Notes: generated by a model not told the origin, from the sequence alone. Positions 1 through 6,115 are shown, counted from the first letter of the stretch. The stretch is DNA of 6,218 bases from CAYTET01 sp964436975 (GCA_964436975.1 CAYTET010000079.1:1-6218), one strand, 5' to 3'. Numbers and translations: made by a program.

Positions 1-124
1 AGGCGCCCAGTCTTTCGACAACATAAGCTCTTGACTGCTGAACAATATGAATGTTGCTGATGAGGACTACCAGAATCAGAATGATTAAGATAATCAGCGG
101 CAACCAACTGAAGAATCCAGGCAT
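1..124 (-). CDS. SPFH/Band 7 (stomatin-like) membrane protein, N-terminal part, truncated by window edge
   Basis: The first 41 codons are visible, starting at the ATG at 124-122. They encode a short N-terminus, a strongly hydrophobic segment of about 18 residues (roughly residues 7-25, rich in Leu, Ile and Val), and then a stretch reading NIHIVQQSRAYVVERLGA. That stretch matches the start of the SPFH/Band 7 domain of the stomatin/QmcA group. Family members are single-pass membrane proteins that oligomerise in membrane microdomains and are thought to scaffold proteases and other membrane proteins. An AGGAG ribosome site overlaps the stop of the NfeD gene and lies about 11 nt upstream. The stop of nfeD is only 6 nt away, so the two are co-transcribed. 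NfeD next to SPFH is a conserved pairing, which supports the call. The bulk of the protein is outside the window. Confidence 0.85.
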   Translation of the reverse strand, partial: MPGFFSWLPLIILIILILVVLISNIHIVQQSRAYVVERLGA

Positions 125-130
125 AGTGTT

Positions 131-577
131 TTACTCTCCTTTGCTTTCCTGTGAAACAATAACTTTTACTCCTTCGATGCTCTCTACGGTAACCAGACTG
201 CCCTTGCCAATGGTATGGCCGTTTTTACTGCGGGCGGTCCAGGTCAGGCCGTCATAATATATGGAGCCTGTCCCGTTGATGTTATCAATAGTTTCGGTTA
301 CCTTTACTGACTGCCCGATGATCCGGTTAGCATTAGTCGGAGTCACCTTGCGGTCGGCTGTCAGTTTCTTTACCAGCGGTCTGGTCAGCAGCAAAGTCAG
401 TGCTGAGACCGCTACAAACAGAACCAGCTGCCAGGGGAAACTGACGTTCAGCCCGGCCGCGATAAGCGCTACAACTGAGCCGGCTATAAACCAGACGGAC
501 ACCAGAGCCGCCGTAGCTGCTTCAGCAATTCCGAAGATCACAATAGCCGCCAGCCATAACCACATTTCAGCGTTCAT
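131..577 (-). CDS. NfeD-family membrane protein (short YbbJ-type)
   Basis: A 148-residue protein, the usual size of the short NfeD class that lacks the ClpP-like protease domain. Three membrane segments fill the first ~67 residues, followed by the family's LTRPLVKK signature (about 63-71). A C-terminal soluble OB-fold of about 60 residues follows (about 84-141, from IIGQSVKV through GSLVTVESIEGVKVIV). The family works with SPFH/stomatin partners in membrane organisation; the exact role is not settled. I chose the second Met (577) because AGGAG at 587-591 lies 9 nt from it but only 3 nt from the first ATG at 583. Starting at 583 would add just Met-Phe. The SPFH partner begins 6 nt after its stop, so the pair forms an operon. 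A candidate promoter lies in the gap behind tex. Confidence 0.9.
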   Translation of the reverse strand: MNAEMWLWLAAIVIFGIAEAATAALVSVWFIAGSVVALIAAGLNVSFPWQLVLFVAVSALTLLLTRPLVKKLTADRKVTPTNANRIIGQSVKVTETIDNINGTGSIYYDGLTWTARSKNGHTIGKGSLVTVESIEGVKVIVSQESKGE

Positions 578-586
578 AAACATCCT

Positions 587-591
587 CTCCT
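587..591 (-). promoter_or_regulatory. Ribosome binding site deciding the nfeD start
   Basis: Minus-strand AGGAG is followed by two in-frame ATGs, at 583 and 577. Spacing is 3 nt to the first and 9 nt to the second. The normal 5-10 nt spacing favours the second. Confidence 0.6.
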
Positions 592-622
592 ATCTGCTGC
601 AATTCATAGTTATGCAATAAGT

Positions 623-652
623 ATTTTACCATATTCTGCTCTGTCTTGTATA
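623..652 (-). promoter_or_regulatory. Candidate sigma-A promoter for nfeD–SPFH
   Basis: On the minus strand, TATACA (652-647; 4 of 6 match to TTGACA) is followed after 18 nt by TAAAAT (628-623; 5 of 6 match to TATAAT). A TGG directly before it (631-629) makes an extended -10. Transcription would start about 35-40 nt before the nfeD start codon. The element begins only 2-3 nt after the tex stop codon, and there is no hairpin terminator between, so nfeD may also receive read-through from tex. This is pattern matching by eye only. Confidence 0.45.
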
Positions 653-654
653 TA

Positions 655-2790
655 TTACTGACCGGTCTGGCCGTAGGGAATCATCTGCAGGGAAACCCGT
701 TCTTTCTCCTTGTCGATGGCCGCTACCCAGACGGTGACAATATCACCTACAGCCACTGTGCCGTAGGGGCTGGTCAGATGAGATTTGCTCATCCGGGAAA
801 CATGAACCAGACCGTCCTGATGCAGGCCGATATCCACAAATGCGCCGAAGTCAACCACGTTGCGGACGGTGCCGCTTAATTTCTGGCCGACCTTCAGATC
901 ATCAATGGTCAGGACATCGCTGCGCAGCAAAGCTCCGGTAAACTGATCCCGGTAATCCCGCAGCGGCTGCCGGATGGCTTCTTCAATATCTTTTAAAGTG
1001 TAATCATCCAGACCTAATTCAGCCGCCGCGGTCTGGTCAAAGACAATGTCGCTCTGACCCAGAACGGTGATATGGTTCTGCTTCATCAGGGCGGTGGCGG
1101 CTTTATATGATTCCGGATGGATGCTGGTTTCATCAAGCGGCTGGGTTCCGTCTTTAATCCGCAGAAAGCCGGCGCACTGGGTAAAGGTCTTTTCACCCAT
1201 CTTTTTGACATTCAGCAGCTGGCTGCGTTCGTCAAACCTTCCGTTGGCATTGCGGTATTCCACAATGGCCTGGGCACTGGTTTTAGTCAGACCGGAGATA
1301 TGCGTCAGCAGCTCTACCGAGGCTGTATTGAGATCACAGCCCACGCGGTTGACACATTTCATGATGGCCTCGTCAAGCCGCTGGTCAAGCTGTTTGGCCG
1401 GCAGGTCATGCTGGTACTGGCCGACCCCGATGCTCTGGGGGTCTATTTTAATTAATTCGGACAGCGGATCCAATAGCCGCCGGCCGATTGAAACAGCGCT
1501 TCTTTCCTCGACATGCAGGTCCGGAAACTCCGCCCGGGCGGCCGCAGAGGCACTGTAAACCGAAGCCCCGGCTTCGGAAACGATGGCATAGCTGACATCA
1601 AGTTTATTTTCTTTAATCAGTTCGGCGACGAACTGTTCGCTTTCCCGGCTGGCGGTGCCGTTGCCAATGGCGATGATGGCCACATTGTACTCCCGGATCA
1701 GTTTCAGGGTTTTGGCGGCGGCCTCTTCTTTTTTACTGACCGGGGCATGCGGGAAAATTTTATCAATATGCAGCATCTTGCCGGTCTGATCCAGAACCGC
1801 CAGTTTGCAGCCGGTTCGGAAAGCCGGGTCGAAGCCCATTACAATCCGTCCCTTCAGCGGGGGCTGCAGCAGCAGTTTTTCCAGGTTGGCGGAAAACACC
1901 TCGATGGACTGCTGCTGGGCTGACTCCGTCTGATCGGAGCGGATCTCTCTTTCCACACTGGGAAACAGAAGTCTTTCACAGCCATCAGCGGCGGCCTGCT
2001 TCAGCTGTTCTTCCACAACCGAGGGCCGGCCGTGAGTCAGCATCAGAACCGCTTCGGTCATCAGACCTGCGCTGTCATATTCGAATGTCACGGTGATGAC
2101 TTTTTCTTTTTCCGCCCGGTCTATGGCCATTATCCGGTGGCTTACCAGGGAAGTAAGCTTTTCCCGGCGGTCATAATACATCTGGTATGTCTTCGCTTCA
2201 TCCGGGTTGTTCTTTTTGACCTTGGTGACCAGAACTGCCGTTTTGACGATAACGTCTTTAAAACGCCAGCGCAGCTTGGCATTGTCACTGACAGTCTCGG
2301 CAATAATGTCGCATCCACCCTGGATGGCCTGATCAGTGCTGGTTATCTTTTCATTGATAAATTCGGCCGCCTTTTCTTTCAGACTGCCTTCAGCCGGATT
2401 GGTCATCATCCAGTCAGCCAGCGGCTGCAGACCGGCCGCAATGGCCAGACCGGCCCGGGTCTTTTTCTTCTGCACATAAGGCCGGTAAAGATCCTCGACC
2501 TGGGAAAGCTTTTCAGCTGCCGCAATAGCCTGGCGGATTTCATCGGTCAGTTTGCCCTGTACTTCTATCTGATGCAGCACCGTTTCCTTGCGGCTGGCCA
2601 GATTGACCTGGTACTGATACTGCTGCTGGATATGCAGAATCTGCTCCTCATCCAGCCCGCTGGTCATTTCCTTGCGATAGCGGGCAATAAAAGGCACTGT
2701 GTTGCCTTCCTCCAGCAGTTTCAGGGTATTGGCAACCTGTTTTTGCTCAACCTGCATTTCGGCCGCAATCGGGGCGATGAACTGGTCCAT
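655..2790 (-). CDS. tex: Tex, S1/YqgF-domain nucleic-acid-binding transcription accessory protein
   Basis: A full-length protein of 711 residues, close to the usual Tex length of about 720-780. The N-terminal helical region carries the highly conserved NTVPFIARYRKEMTSGLDEEQ (30-50). An RNase H-like YqgF domain follows (about 314-440; GFDPAFRTGCKLAVLD at 319-334 and IGNGTASRES at 375-384). Next come tandem helix-hairpin-helix motifs (about 485-545; LNTASVELLTHISGL and NGRFDERSQLL). A C-terminal S1 OB-fold ends the protein (about 632-703; GTVRNVVDFGAFVDIGLHQDGLVHVS). Tex is a cytoplasmic protein that binds RNA and DNA and associates with transcription; it was named for effects on toxin expression, and its molecular role remains poorly defined. 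The start is supported by AGAGG about 7 nt upstream of the ATG at 2790. The gene lies 64 nt downstream of the SIMPL gene and probably has its own promoter. No domain is missing. Confidence 0.97.
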   Translation of the reverse strand: MDQFIAPIAAEMQVEQKQVANTLKLLEEGNTVPFIARYRKEMTSGLDEEQILHIQQQYQYQVNLASRKETVLHQIEVQGKLTDEIRQAIAAAEKLSQVEDLYRPYVQKKKTRAGLAIAAGLQPLADWMMTNPAEGSLKEKAAEFINEKITSTDQAIQGGCDIIAETVSDNAKLRWRFKDVIVKTAVLVTKVKKNNPDEAKTYQMYYDRREKLTSLVSHRIMAIDRAEKEKVITVTFEYDSAGLMTEAVLMLTHGRPSVVEEQLKQAAADGCERLLFPSVEREIRSDQTESAQQQSIEVFSANLEKLLLQPPLKGRIVMGFDPAFRTGCKLAVLDQTGKMLHIDKIFPHAPVSKKEEAAAKTLKLIREYNVAIIAIGNGTASRESEQFVAELIKENKLDVSYAIVSEAGASVYSASAAARAEFPDLHVEERSAVSIGRRLLDPLSELIKIDPQSIGVGQYQHDLPAKQLDQRLDEAIMKCVNRVGCDLNTASVELLTHISGLTKTSAQAIVEYRNANGRFDERSQLLNVKKMGEKTFTQCAGFLRIKDGTQPLDETSIHPESYKAATALMKQNHITVLGQSDIVFDQTAAAELGLDDYTLKDIEEAIRQPLRDYRDQFTGALLRSDVLTIDDLKVGQKLSGTVRNVVDFGAFVDIGLHQDGLVHVSRMSKSHLTSPYGTVAVGDIVTVWVAAIDKEKERVSLQMIPYGQTGQ

Positions 2791-2810
2791 AAGAGATCCT
2801 CTTTCTATTT

Positions 2811-2839
2811 ATTGGAACATGACAAAAATAACATGACAA
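2811..2839 (-). promoter_or_regulatory. Candidate promoter for tex, with its -35 inside a duplicated unit
   Basis: On the minus strand, TTGTCA (2839-2834; 5 of 6 match to TTGACA) is followed after 17 nt by TCCAAT (2816-2811; 4 of 6 match to TATAAT). TGT just upstream gives an extended -10. The -35 lies in the distal copy of a 14-bp tandem repeat; the second TTGTCA copy (2825-2820) falls inside the spacer and has no well-placed -10 of its own. Transcription would start roughly 10-15 nt before the tex ribosome site. The weak -10 makes this uncertain. Confidence 0.35.
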
Positions 2840-2843
2840 AAAT
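2816..2843. repeat. Perfect 14-bp tandem duplication between the SIMPL gene and tex
   Basis: The plus strand reads AACATGACAAAAAT twice in direct succession (2816-2829 and 2830-2843) with no mismatch, followed by AA as the start of a third unit. It occupies almost half of the 64-nt gap between the two genes. The minus strand of each unit contains TTGTCA, a good -35 element. It could be a recent slippage duplication or a pair of protein-binding sites. Confidence 0.9.
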
Positions 2844-2854
2844 AAGCCGGCTGA

Positions 2855-3487
2855 TTACTTAATGCAGTATGTCATGCTGACTTCATCTTCAATGGTGATA
2901 TCTTCAGCCTGCAGATCCAGCCCGGCCGCTACCGTTTCATTCCGCATGCCCATAAAGGCCACCGGCCGGCCGTACATTTCCGTATTATTGCGCTGATAGC
3001 TGATATTGACAAGCTCTCCTAAAACCGCTCCGGCCGCCTGGGCCAGTATGGCCGCCTTGCGCTGACCATTTTCAACAGCTTTGCCCATCAGCTTTTCTTT
3101 GACCTTGGCCTGATCCTTGACCGTATAGGAAATATCAAAGCGCGGTTCAGCCGCACAGTTCATCAGGGCCGTCAGCACCTGACTCAGTCGGTCACTGTCA
3201 TTGGCAAAGACGATTTTCAGATTATGCAGATACTGGTAGCCGCTCAGCTTGTTCTGATTATCACTGCGGTCATAAACGGTTTCAACGGTGAAGCCGGTTG
3301 TTTTAATGTCGGCCGCCTTAAAACCGACCTGCTGCAGCGATTCCTTGAGCTGGGCCGTCTGATCGACGGAAGCTGCCATGACCTTGGCAAAATCCCGGTT
3401 TCTCTTCTGCAGGGTAATCATTATTTCAATCTGATCGGGATGGACGCCCATCTTGGCCGTTCCGGTGACGTTAATTGTTCTTTCCAT
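2855..3487 (-). CDS. SIMPL-domain (DUF541) protein, apparently cytoplasmic
   Basis: A 210-residue protein covering one complete SIMPL domain. Recognisable landmarks are the opening strand INVTGTAKMGVHPDQIEI (5-22), the central SGYQYLHNLKIVF (82-94), the helix KAVENGQRKAAILAQAAG (136-153) before LGELVNISY (156-164), and the closing ITIEDEVSMTYCI (197-209). SIMPL proteins (BP26/Omp28 and relatives) form oligomeric rings, and many are exported; their function is not well defined. This one has no signal peptide or membrane segment, so it should stay in the cytoplasm. I chose the ATG at 3487 because AGGAG (3502-3498) lies 10 nt upstream. The longer form from 3523 would add 12 basic residues, still no signal peptide, and would swallow that site. 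The gene starts 4 nt after the metallophosphoesterase stop, so it is probably translationally coupled. Confidence 0.88.
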   Translation of the reverse strand: MERTINVTGTAKMGVHPDQIEIMITLQKRNRDFAKVMAASVDQTAQLKESLQQVGFKAADIKTTGFTVETVYDRSDNQNKLSGYQYLHNLKIVFANDSDRLSQVLTALMNCAAEPRFDISYTVKDQAKVKEKLMGKAVENGQRKAAILAQAAGAVLGELVNISYQRNNTEMYGRPVAFMGMRNETVAAGLDLQAEDITIEDEVSMTYCIK

Positions 3488-3491
3488 ATCG

Positions 3492-4334
3492 TTAATTCTC
3501 CTTTTCTTTTTGCAGGACCGCAACCATGCACTCCGCCGGATTAAAAAGCCGGATTGGAAGCAGGCTGCAGCCTAAACCTTTGCTGACAACCATTGTGGCT
3601 GTCTTTTTATGATACATCCCGCCGGCCCATTTGGGCAATATGCCCTGCTGGGGCGCGTAAAGGGCTCCGATGCCGGGCAGCCTGATCTGGCCGCCATGGC
3701 TGTGACCGGCCAGCACCAGGTTAACCGGGTAGCAGGCATACAGGTCAAACAATTCCGGCCGGTGGGTCAGCAGAATAACATATTCCCTGTCATGATCCGC
3801 TGAAAGCTGATCCAGCCGCAAACTTGTCCAATTACGGTTGGAAGCCGCATCATGGCGGTCAACCTGATGGGTCGGATCAGACAGACCGGCCAGAGTGATT
3901 TTAACATCACCGTATGAATACGGGCAGGTCCTGTCATTAAGATCAGTAATGCCGCAGTCCTTTACTCTCTGCAGCCAGCCCGTGTAGTCATTCATCTTTG
4001 CCTCATGATTGCCGCTGACATAATAGCAGGGTGCTATGTCAGCCAGCTGCCGTAGAAACGCAAGCAGCTCTTCATCATTTTCATCGTCGCAGATATCACC
4101 GGTCAATGCGATCAAATCCGGCTTCTGCATACGGCAGCAGGCCAGCAGCCGGCTCTGCCCCCGGCCAAAGCGGGCCTGGTGCAGATCGGAAAGCTGCACT
4201 ATTGTTAAGCCGTCCAGTCCTGGCGGCATCCCGGCATCGCTGATAACATACCGGCTGGTTTTCAGATGTTTGGTCTCAGCCCAGCCCCAGACCGCCAGCA
4301 GCAGCACAATTATTCCGCCGGCCATCCATATCAT
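3492..4334 (-). CDS. Membrane-anchored calcineurin-like metallophosphoesterase (YkuE type)
   Basis: A 280-residue protein with one N-terminal hydrophobic segment (about 4-18) and a calcineurin-fold catalytic domain. All metal-binding blocks are present: D50-x-H52 (SDLH), G79-D80 (LTGDICDD), G108-N109-H110-E111, H191 (LTHRPE) and H211-S-H213 (AGHSHGGQ). The C-terminal block KGLGCSLLPIRLFNPAE (252-268) is typical of the YkuE group. Family members hydrolyse phosphoester bonds with a two-metal centre, and some are thought to act on membrane lipids such as UDP-diacylglucosamine-type or related substrates; the substrate here cannot be read from sequence. The single anchor without a clear cleavage site suggests attachment at the membrane. 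Its ATG overlaps the stop of the upstream fusion gene (ATGA, 4 nt), and the SIMPL gene follows after 4 nt. The site ahead of the start is only a weak AGGG, which fits coupling to the upstream gene. Met4 (4325) is an alternative start. Confidence 0.93.
   Translation of the reverse strand: MIWMAGGIIVLLLAVWGWAETKHLKTSRYVISDAGMPPGLDGLTIVQLSDLHQARFGRGQSRLLACCRMQKPDLIALTGDICDDENDEELLAFLRQLADIAPCYYVSGNHEAKMNDYTGWLQRVKDCGITDLNDRTCPYSYGDVKITLAGLSDPTHQVDRHDAASNRNWTSLRLDQLSADHDREYVILLTHRPELFDLYACYPVNLVLAGHSHGGQIRLPGIGALYAPQQGILPKWAGGMYHKKTATMVVSKGLGCSLLPIRLFNPAECMVAVLQKEKEN
3498..3503 (-). promoter_or_regulatory. Ribosome binding site deciding the SIMPL gene start
   Basis: AAGGAG on the minus strand lies inside the last codons of the metallophosphoesterase gene and 10 nt before the ATG at 3487. 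It excludes the longer in-frame start at 3523. Confidence 0.7.
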
Positions 4335-5368
4335 TGCGGAACAACCCTGCTGAGGCTCTGCTTGCCCGTCAGCTGTTCGATGGTAAATTCAATAATGACG
4401 CAGCGGTTAATTTCCTTTGCGGCCTCAGCCAGCCGGCCGGCCATGCTGCCGCTGCCAAAGCGGGCGGCAATAGCGTTGAGCGCCGCCCGTTTTTCTTCCG
4501 GGCTCTCCAGGATGCGGCATGTTCCAAAAGCCATGATGCTGGCATAATCAGTGCTCAGAGTGCGCCTTATCACCTTATGCTGGGCGACCACGGTAAAGCC
4601 GGCCCGGGGATAGCGGCGCAGCGCCTCCAGCTTCCAGCCGGTCAGGGCGCTGTGGAAATACAGCCGGCCATCCTCATACACATAATTAAGCGGAACGCCG
4701 CAGGGACAGCCATCAGACCCCAGCAGGGCCAATACCCCGTCCTGCTGCTGCCGCAGAATCGTCTGGCACTGCTGAAAACTCAGGGCCTGGCGCCGGCGGC
4801 GCAGACCGCGGACCGGCGGCTTTTTTTCAAATTCATTACGGCTCAGGCTGTACAGACAGACGTCACAGATACCCTGATTGTTAATCTTCTGGTGATAGAG
4901 GATGCCATCGTAATGCATGCCGGCAGCCTGCATGACCCGTCCGGAATAGGGATTGCGGGTATCATGGCAGCAGTGCAGCTGCTCAAAGCCGGCCTGGGTA
5001 AACAGAAAAGCCATCACGGCCCGCAGGGCTTCACTCATATAGCCTTTGTGCCAGTAGGACGGGCCCAGGCAGTATCCGATTTCAGCACTGCCGGTTTTAC
5101 GGTCAGATTCAACCACGCTGATAGTGCCGATGCTGGCGCCGTTTAGATCAATAGTCCATTGGTAAAAGTCCTTCTGGCGATACTGGCTGCGCCATTTGGC
5201 AATTATAGAAGCGGTAACCTGCCGGCTGGCGTGAGCCGGCCAGGTCAGATACTTTGTCGTCTGCGGGTCAGATGCCCAGTTGACAAACATGGCTTCTGCA
5301 TCAGCTGTCTGGAAACGGCGCAGCCGCAGATGCGGGGTAGTCAGTTCCTTAGTAAAGCAGTAAGTCAT
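4331..5368 (-). CDS. Fusion protein: GNAT N-acetyltransferase (RimJ/RimL type) joined to NimA-like pyridoxamine 5'-phosphate oxidase-family domain
   Basis: A 345-residue protein with two apparently complete domains. Residues 1-175 are a GNAT acetyltransferase: LTTPHLRLRRF (9-19) opens it, the acetyl-CoA-binding block is LGPSYWHKGYMSEAL (101-115), and NPYSGRVMQAAGM (139-151) is the usual C-terminal motif. Residues about 185-338 match the FMN-binding split-barrel family that includes 5-nitroimidazole reductase NimA: RRRRQALSFQQCQTIL (189-204), DGVLALLGSDGCPCGVPLNYVYEDGRLYFHSALTGWK (210-246), ASIMAFGTCRILESPEEKRAAL (276-297) and ITGK-like LTGKQS (333-338). The linker (176-188) is short. The first domain may acetylate a protein or small molecule; the second probably binds a flavin and may reduce or oxidise a small compound. 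Neither substrate is known. The start overlaps the cyclase stop by 1 nt (TGATG), with AGGAG 5 nt upstream. I see no frameshift at the junction, so the fusion looks real. Confidence 0.9.
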   Translation of the reverse strand: MTYCFTKELTTPHLRLRRFQTADAEAMFVNWASDPQTTKYLTWPAHASRQVTASIIAKWRSQYRQKDFYQWTIDLNGASIGTISVVESDRKTGSAEIGYCLGPSYWHKGYMSEALRAVMAFLFTQAGFEQLHCCHDTRNPYSGRVMQAAGMHYDGILYHQKINNQGICDVCLYSLSRNEFEKKPPVRGLRRRRQALSFQQCQTILRQQQDGVLALLGSDGCPCGVPLNYVYEDGRLYFHSALTGWKLEALRRYPRAGFTVVAQHKVIRRTLSTDYASIMAFGTCRILESPEEKRAALNAIAARFGSGSMAGRLAEAAKEINRCVIIEFTIEQLTGKQSLSRVVPQ

Positions 5369-5916
5369 CAGAACTCCTCTTTTCCATTGCGGGCCACCAT
5401 CCGGCAGGGTATGCCGGTCAGCCCGATGGCATTAAGCGGATAAGTGCTGATCTTTATAACCGGCCAGCTGATGATTTTATCCAGATTATCAATATTTTCC
5501 ACCACAAAGCAGTCCTGATCAGCACACAGCTGGTCGGCCAGAACATGATCGCTGCCTGTCCGGATGCCGACCGCATCGATGCCGATAAGGGCAGCCTGTC
5601 TTTCCACCAAGGCTGAAATAAGCTCCCAGCTCAGCTGAATATGATTATGAATGTACTCTTCAGTGCCATAGCCGCAGCGGGCCAGACAGCCGGTGTAAAA
5701 CAGAACGGCGGCCGCCGGCTTAACGGCTTCAAGATCGATATCACTGATATCAATGTCCCGGTTTACGACCGCACTGACATCAAACAGGATTCCTTCCGTT
5801 TCCGTGTATTCCAGGGGAAACTCTTTATCCATGACATCAAAATGGGTTCCGGAATGGCCATAGCGGGGCGCGGTGTTATCATTGTAAGCAAGGGGCAGAC
5901 TTAAATCGACTATCAT
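5368..5916 (-). CDS. Short cyclase-family (kynurenine-formamidase-like) metal-dependent hydrolase
   Basis: A 182-residue protein opening with the family's MIVDLSLPL and carrying the metal-binding signature HSGTHFD (21-27), equivalent to the HxGTHxD motif of bacterial cyclases and kynurenine formamidases. Later landmarks are LIGIDAVGIR (110-119), H124 and VVENIDNLDKI (138-148, E140), which resemble the second active-site segment. Classical members are about 200-220 residues; this one lacks roughly 25-30 residues between the first strand and the HxGTHxD motif, with that motif arriving at residue 21. The family hydrolyses amide or cyclic bonds in small molecules; a kynurenine substrate should not be assumed, as no tryptophan-catabolism genes are nearby. 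I chose the ATG at 5916 because AAAGGA (5929-5924) lies 7 nt before it. The longer start at 5946 adds ten residues not expected for the family. It is the first gene of the four-gene cluster and its stop overlaps the next start. Confidence 0.85.
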   Translation of the reverse strand: MIVDLSLPLAYNDNTAPRYGHSGTHFDVMDKEFPLEYTETEGILFDVSAVVNRDIDISDIDLEAVKPAAAVLFYTGCLARCGYGTEEYIHNHIQLSWELISALVERQAALIGIDAVGIRTGSDHVLADQLCADQDCFVVENIDNLDKIISWPVIKISTYPLNAIGLTGIPCRMVARNGKEEF

Positions 5917-5923
5917 AGCAAAG

Positions 5924-5929
5924 TCCTTT
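5924..5929 (-). promoter_or_regulatory. Ribosome binding site deciding the cyclase start
   Basis: AAAGGA on the minus strand lies 7 nt from the ATG at 5916 and inside the extension that would be translated from 5946, favouring the shorter protein. Confidence 0.65.
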
Positions 5930-5935
5930 CGCAGC

Positions 5936-5953
5936 AAAGCGGCCAAGCGCTTT
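5936..5953 (-). promoter_or_regulatory. Small hairpin in the cyclase leader, overlapping a weak cre-like dyad
   Basis: The minus strand reads AAAGCG-CTTGGC-CGCTTT, a perfect 6-bp stem with a 6-nt loop, just upstream of the ribosome site. The same bases include GAAAGCGCTT (5954-5945), which resembles the core of the Gram-positive CcpA (cre) operator; the outer positions match poorly. No poly-U tract follows, so it is not a terminator. It could affect initiation or be chance. Confidence 0.25.
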
Positions 5954-5964
5954 CCTTTGTCTTA

Positions 5965-5970
5965 ATAATA
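5965..5970 (-). promoter_or_regulatory. Possible -10 element for the cyclase-led cluster
   Basis: TATTAT on the minus strand (5 of 6 match to TATAAT) sits in an AT-rich patch about 50 nt before the cyclase start. I could not find a convincing -35 at 16-18 nt, so the assignment is weak. Confidence 0.3.
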
Positions 5971-6041
5971 CAATAAACAGCCTCGTCCTTGGGATAAATC
6001 GGACGCCGGCCGGAATCCTCTGTCGGCGGTGAATAATCCTG

Positions 6042-6050
6042 TGCTATACT
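6042..6050 (+). promoter_or_regulatory. Candidate extended -10 promoter for the divergent gene
   Basis: TGCTATACT is a good extended -10 (TGn followed by TATACT, 5 of 6 match). The -35 region is poor, which an extended -10 can tolerate. The predicted start near 6057 gives a leader of about 60 nt before the ATG at 6116. Confidence 0.45.
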
Positions 6051-6061
6051 CTGTTTAACAG
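6051..6061. promoter_or_regulatory. Operator-like dyad at the predicted transcription start of the divergent gene
   Basis: CTGTT-T-AACAG is a perfect inverted repeat of 5+1+5 bases immediately after the -10 element. The one-base centre cannot form an RNA hairpin, so if functional it would be a DNA site for a dimeric repressor. Short dyads arise by chance, so confidence is low. Confidence 0.25.
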
Positions 6062-6115
6062 CCGCAGCCTCCGTAAGCTGACCGGCTTTGCTGATGACAG
6101 ACAGGGGGAAAACAT

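Noticed and set aside
2032..2862. A 276-codon plus-strand open frame opposite the 5' half of tex
   Set aside because: It is the antisense of a clearly conserved tex reading frame, has no ribosome site or recognisable domain, and its Phe/Leu/Gln-rich composition is what antisense of tex codons would give.
2843..2862. Possible terminator after the SIMPL gene (AGCCGGCT followed by TTATTTTT on the minus strand)
   Set aside because: AGCCGGCT is a palindrome with no room for a loop, and the alternative 4-bp stem with an 11-nt loop is too weak for an intrinsic terminator.
2024..4442. Three copies of the rare 8-bp palindrome GGCCGGCC (2024-2031, 2964-2971, 4435-4442)
   Set aside because: All lie in coding sequence over Gly-Arg codon pairs, and the genome favours GGC and CGG codons, so codon preference explains them better than a functional site.
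4334..5146. A 270-codon plus-strand open frame opposite the fusion gene
   Set aside because: It is a shadow of the GNAT–NimA-like gene; its Ala/Gln-rich, low-complexity product has no family features and no start signals.
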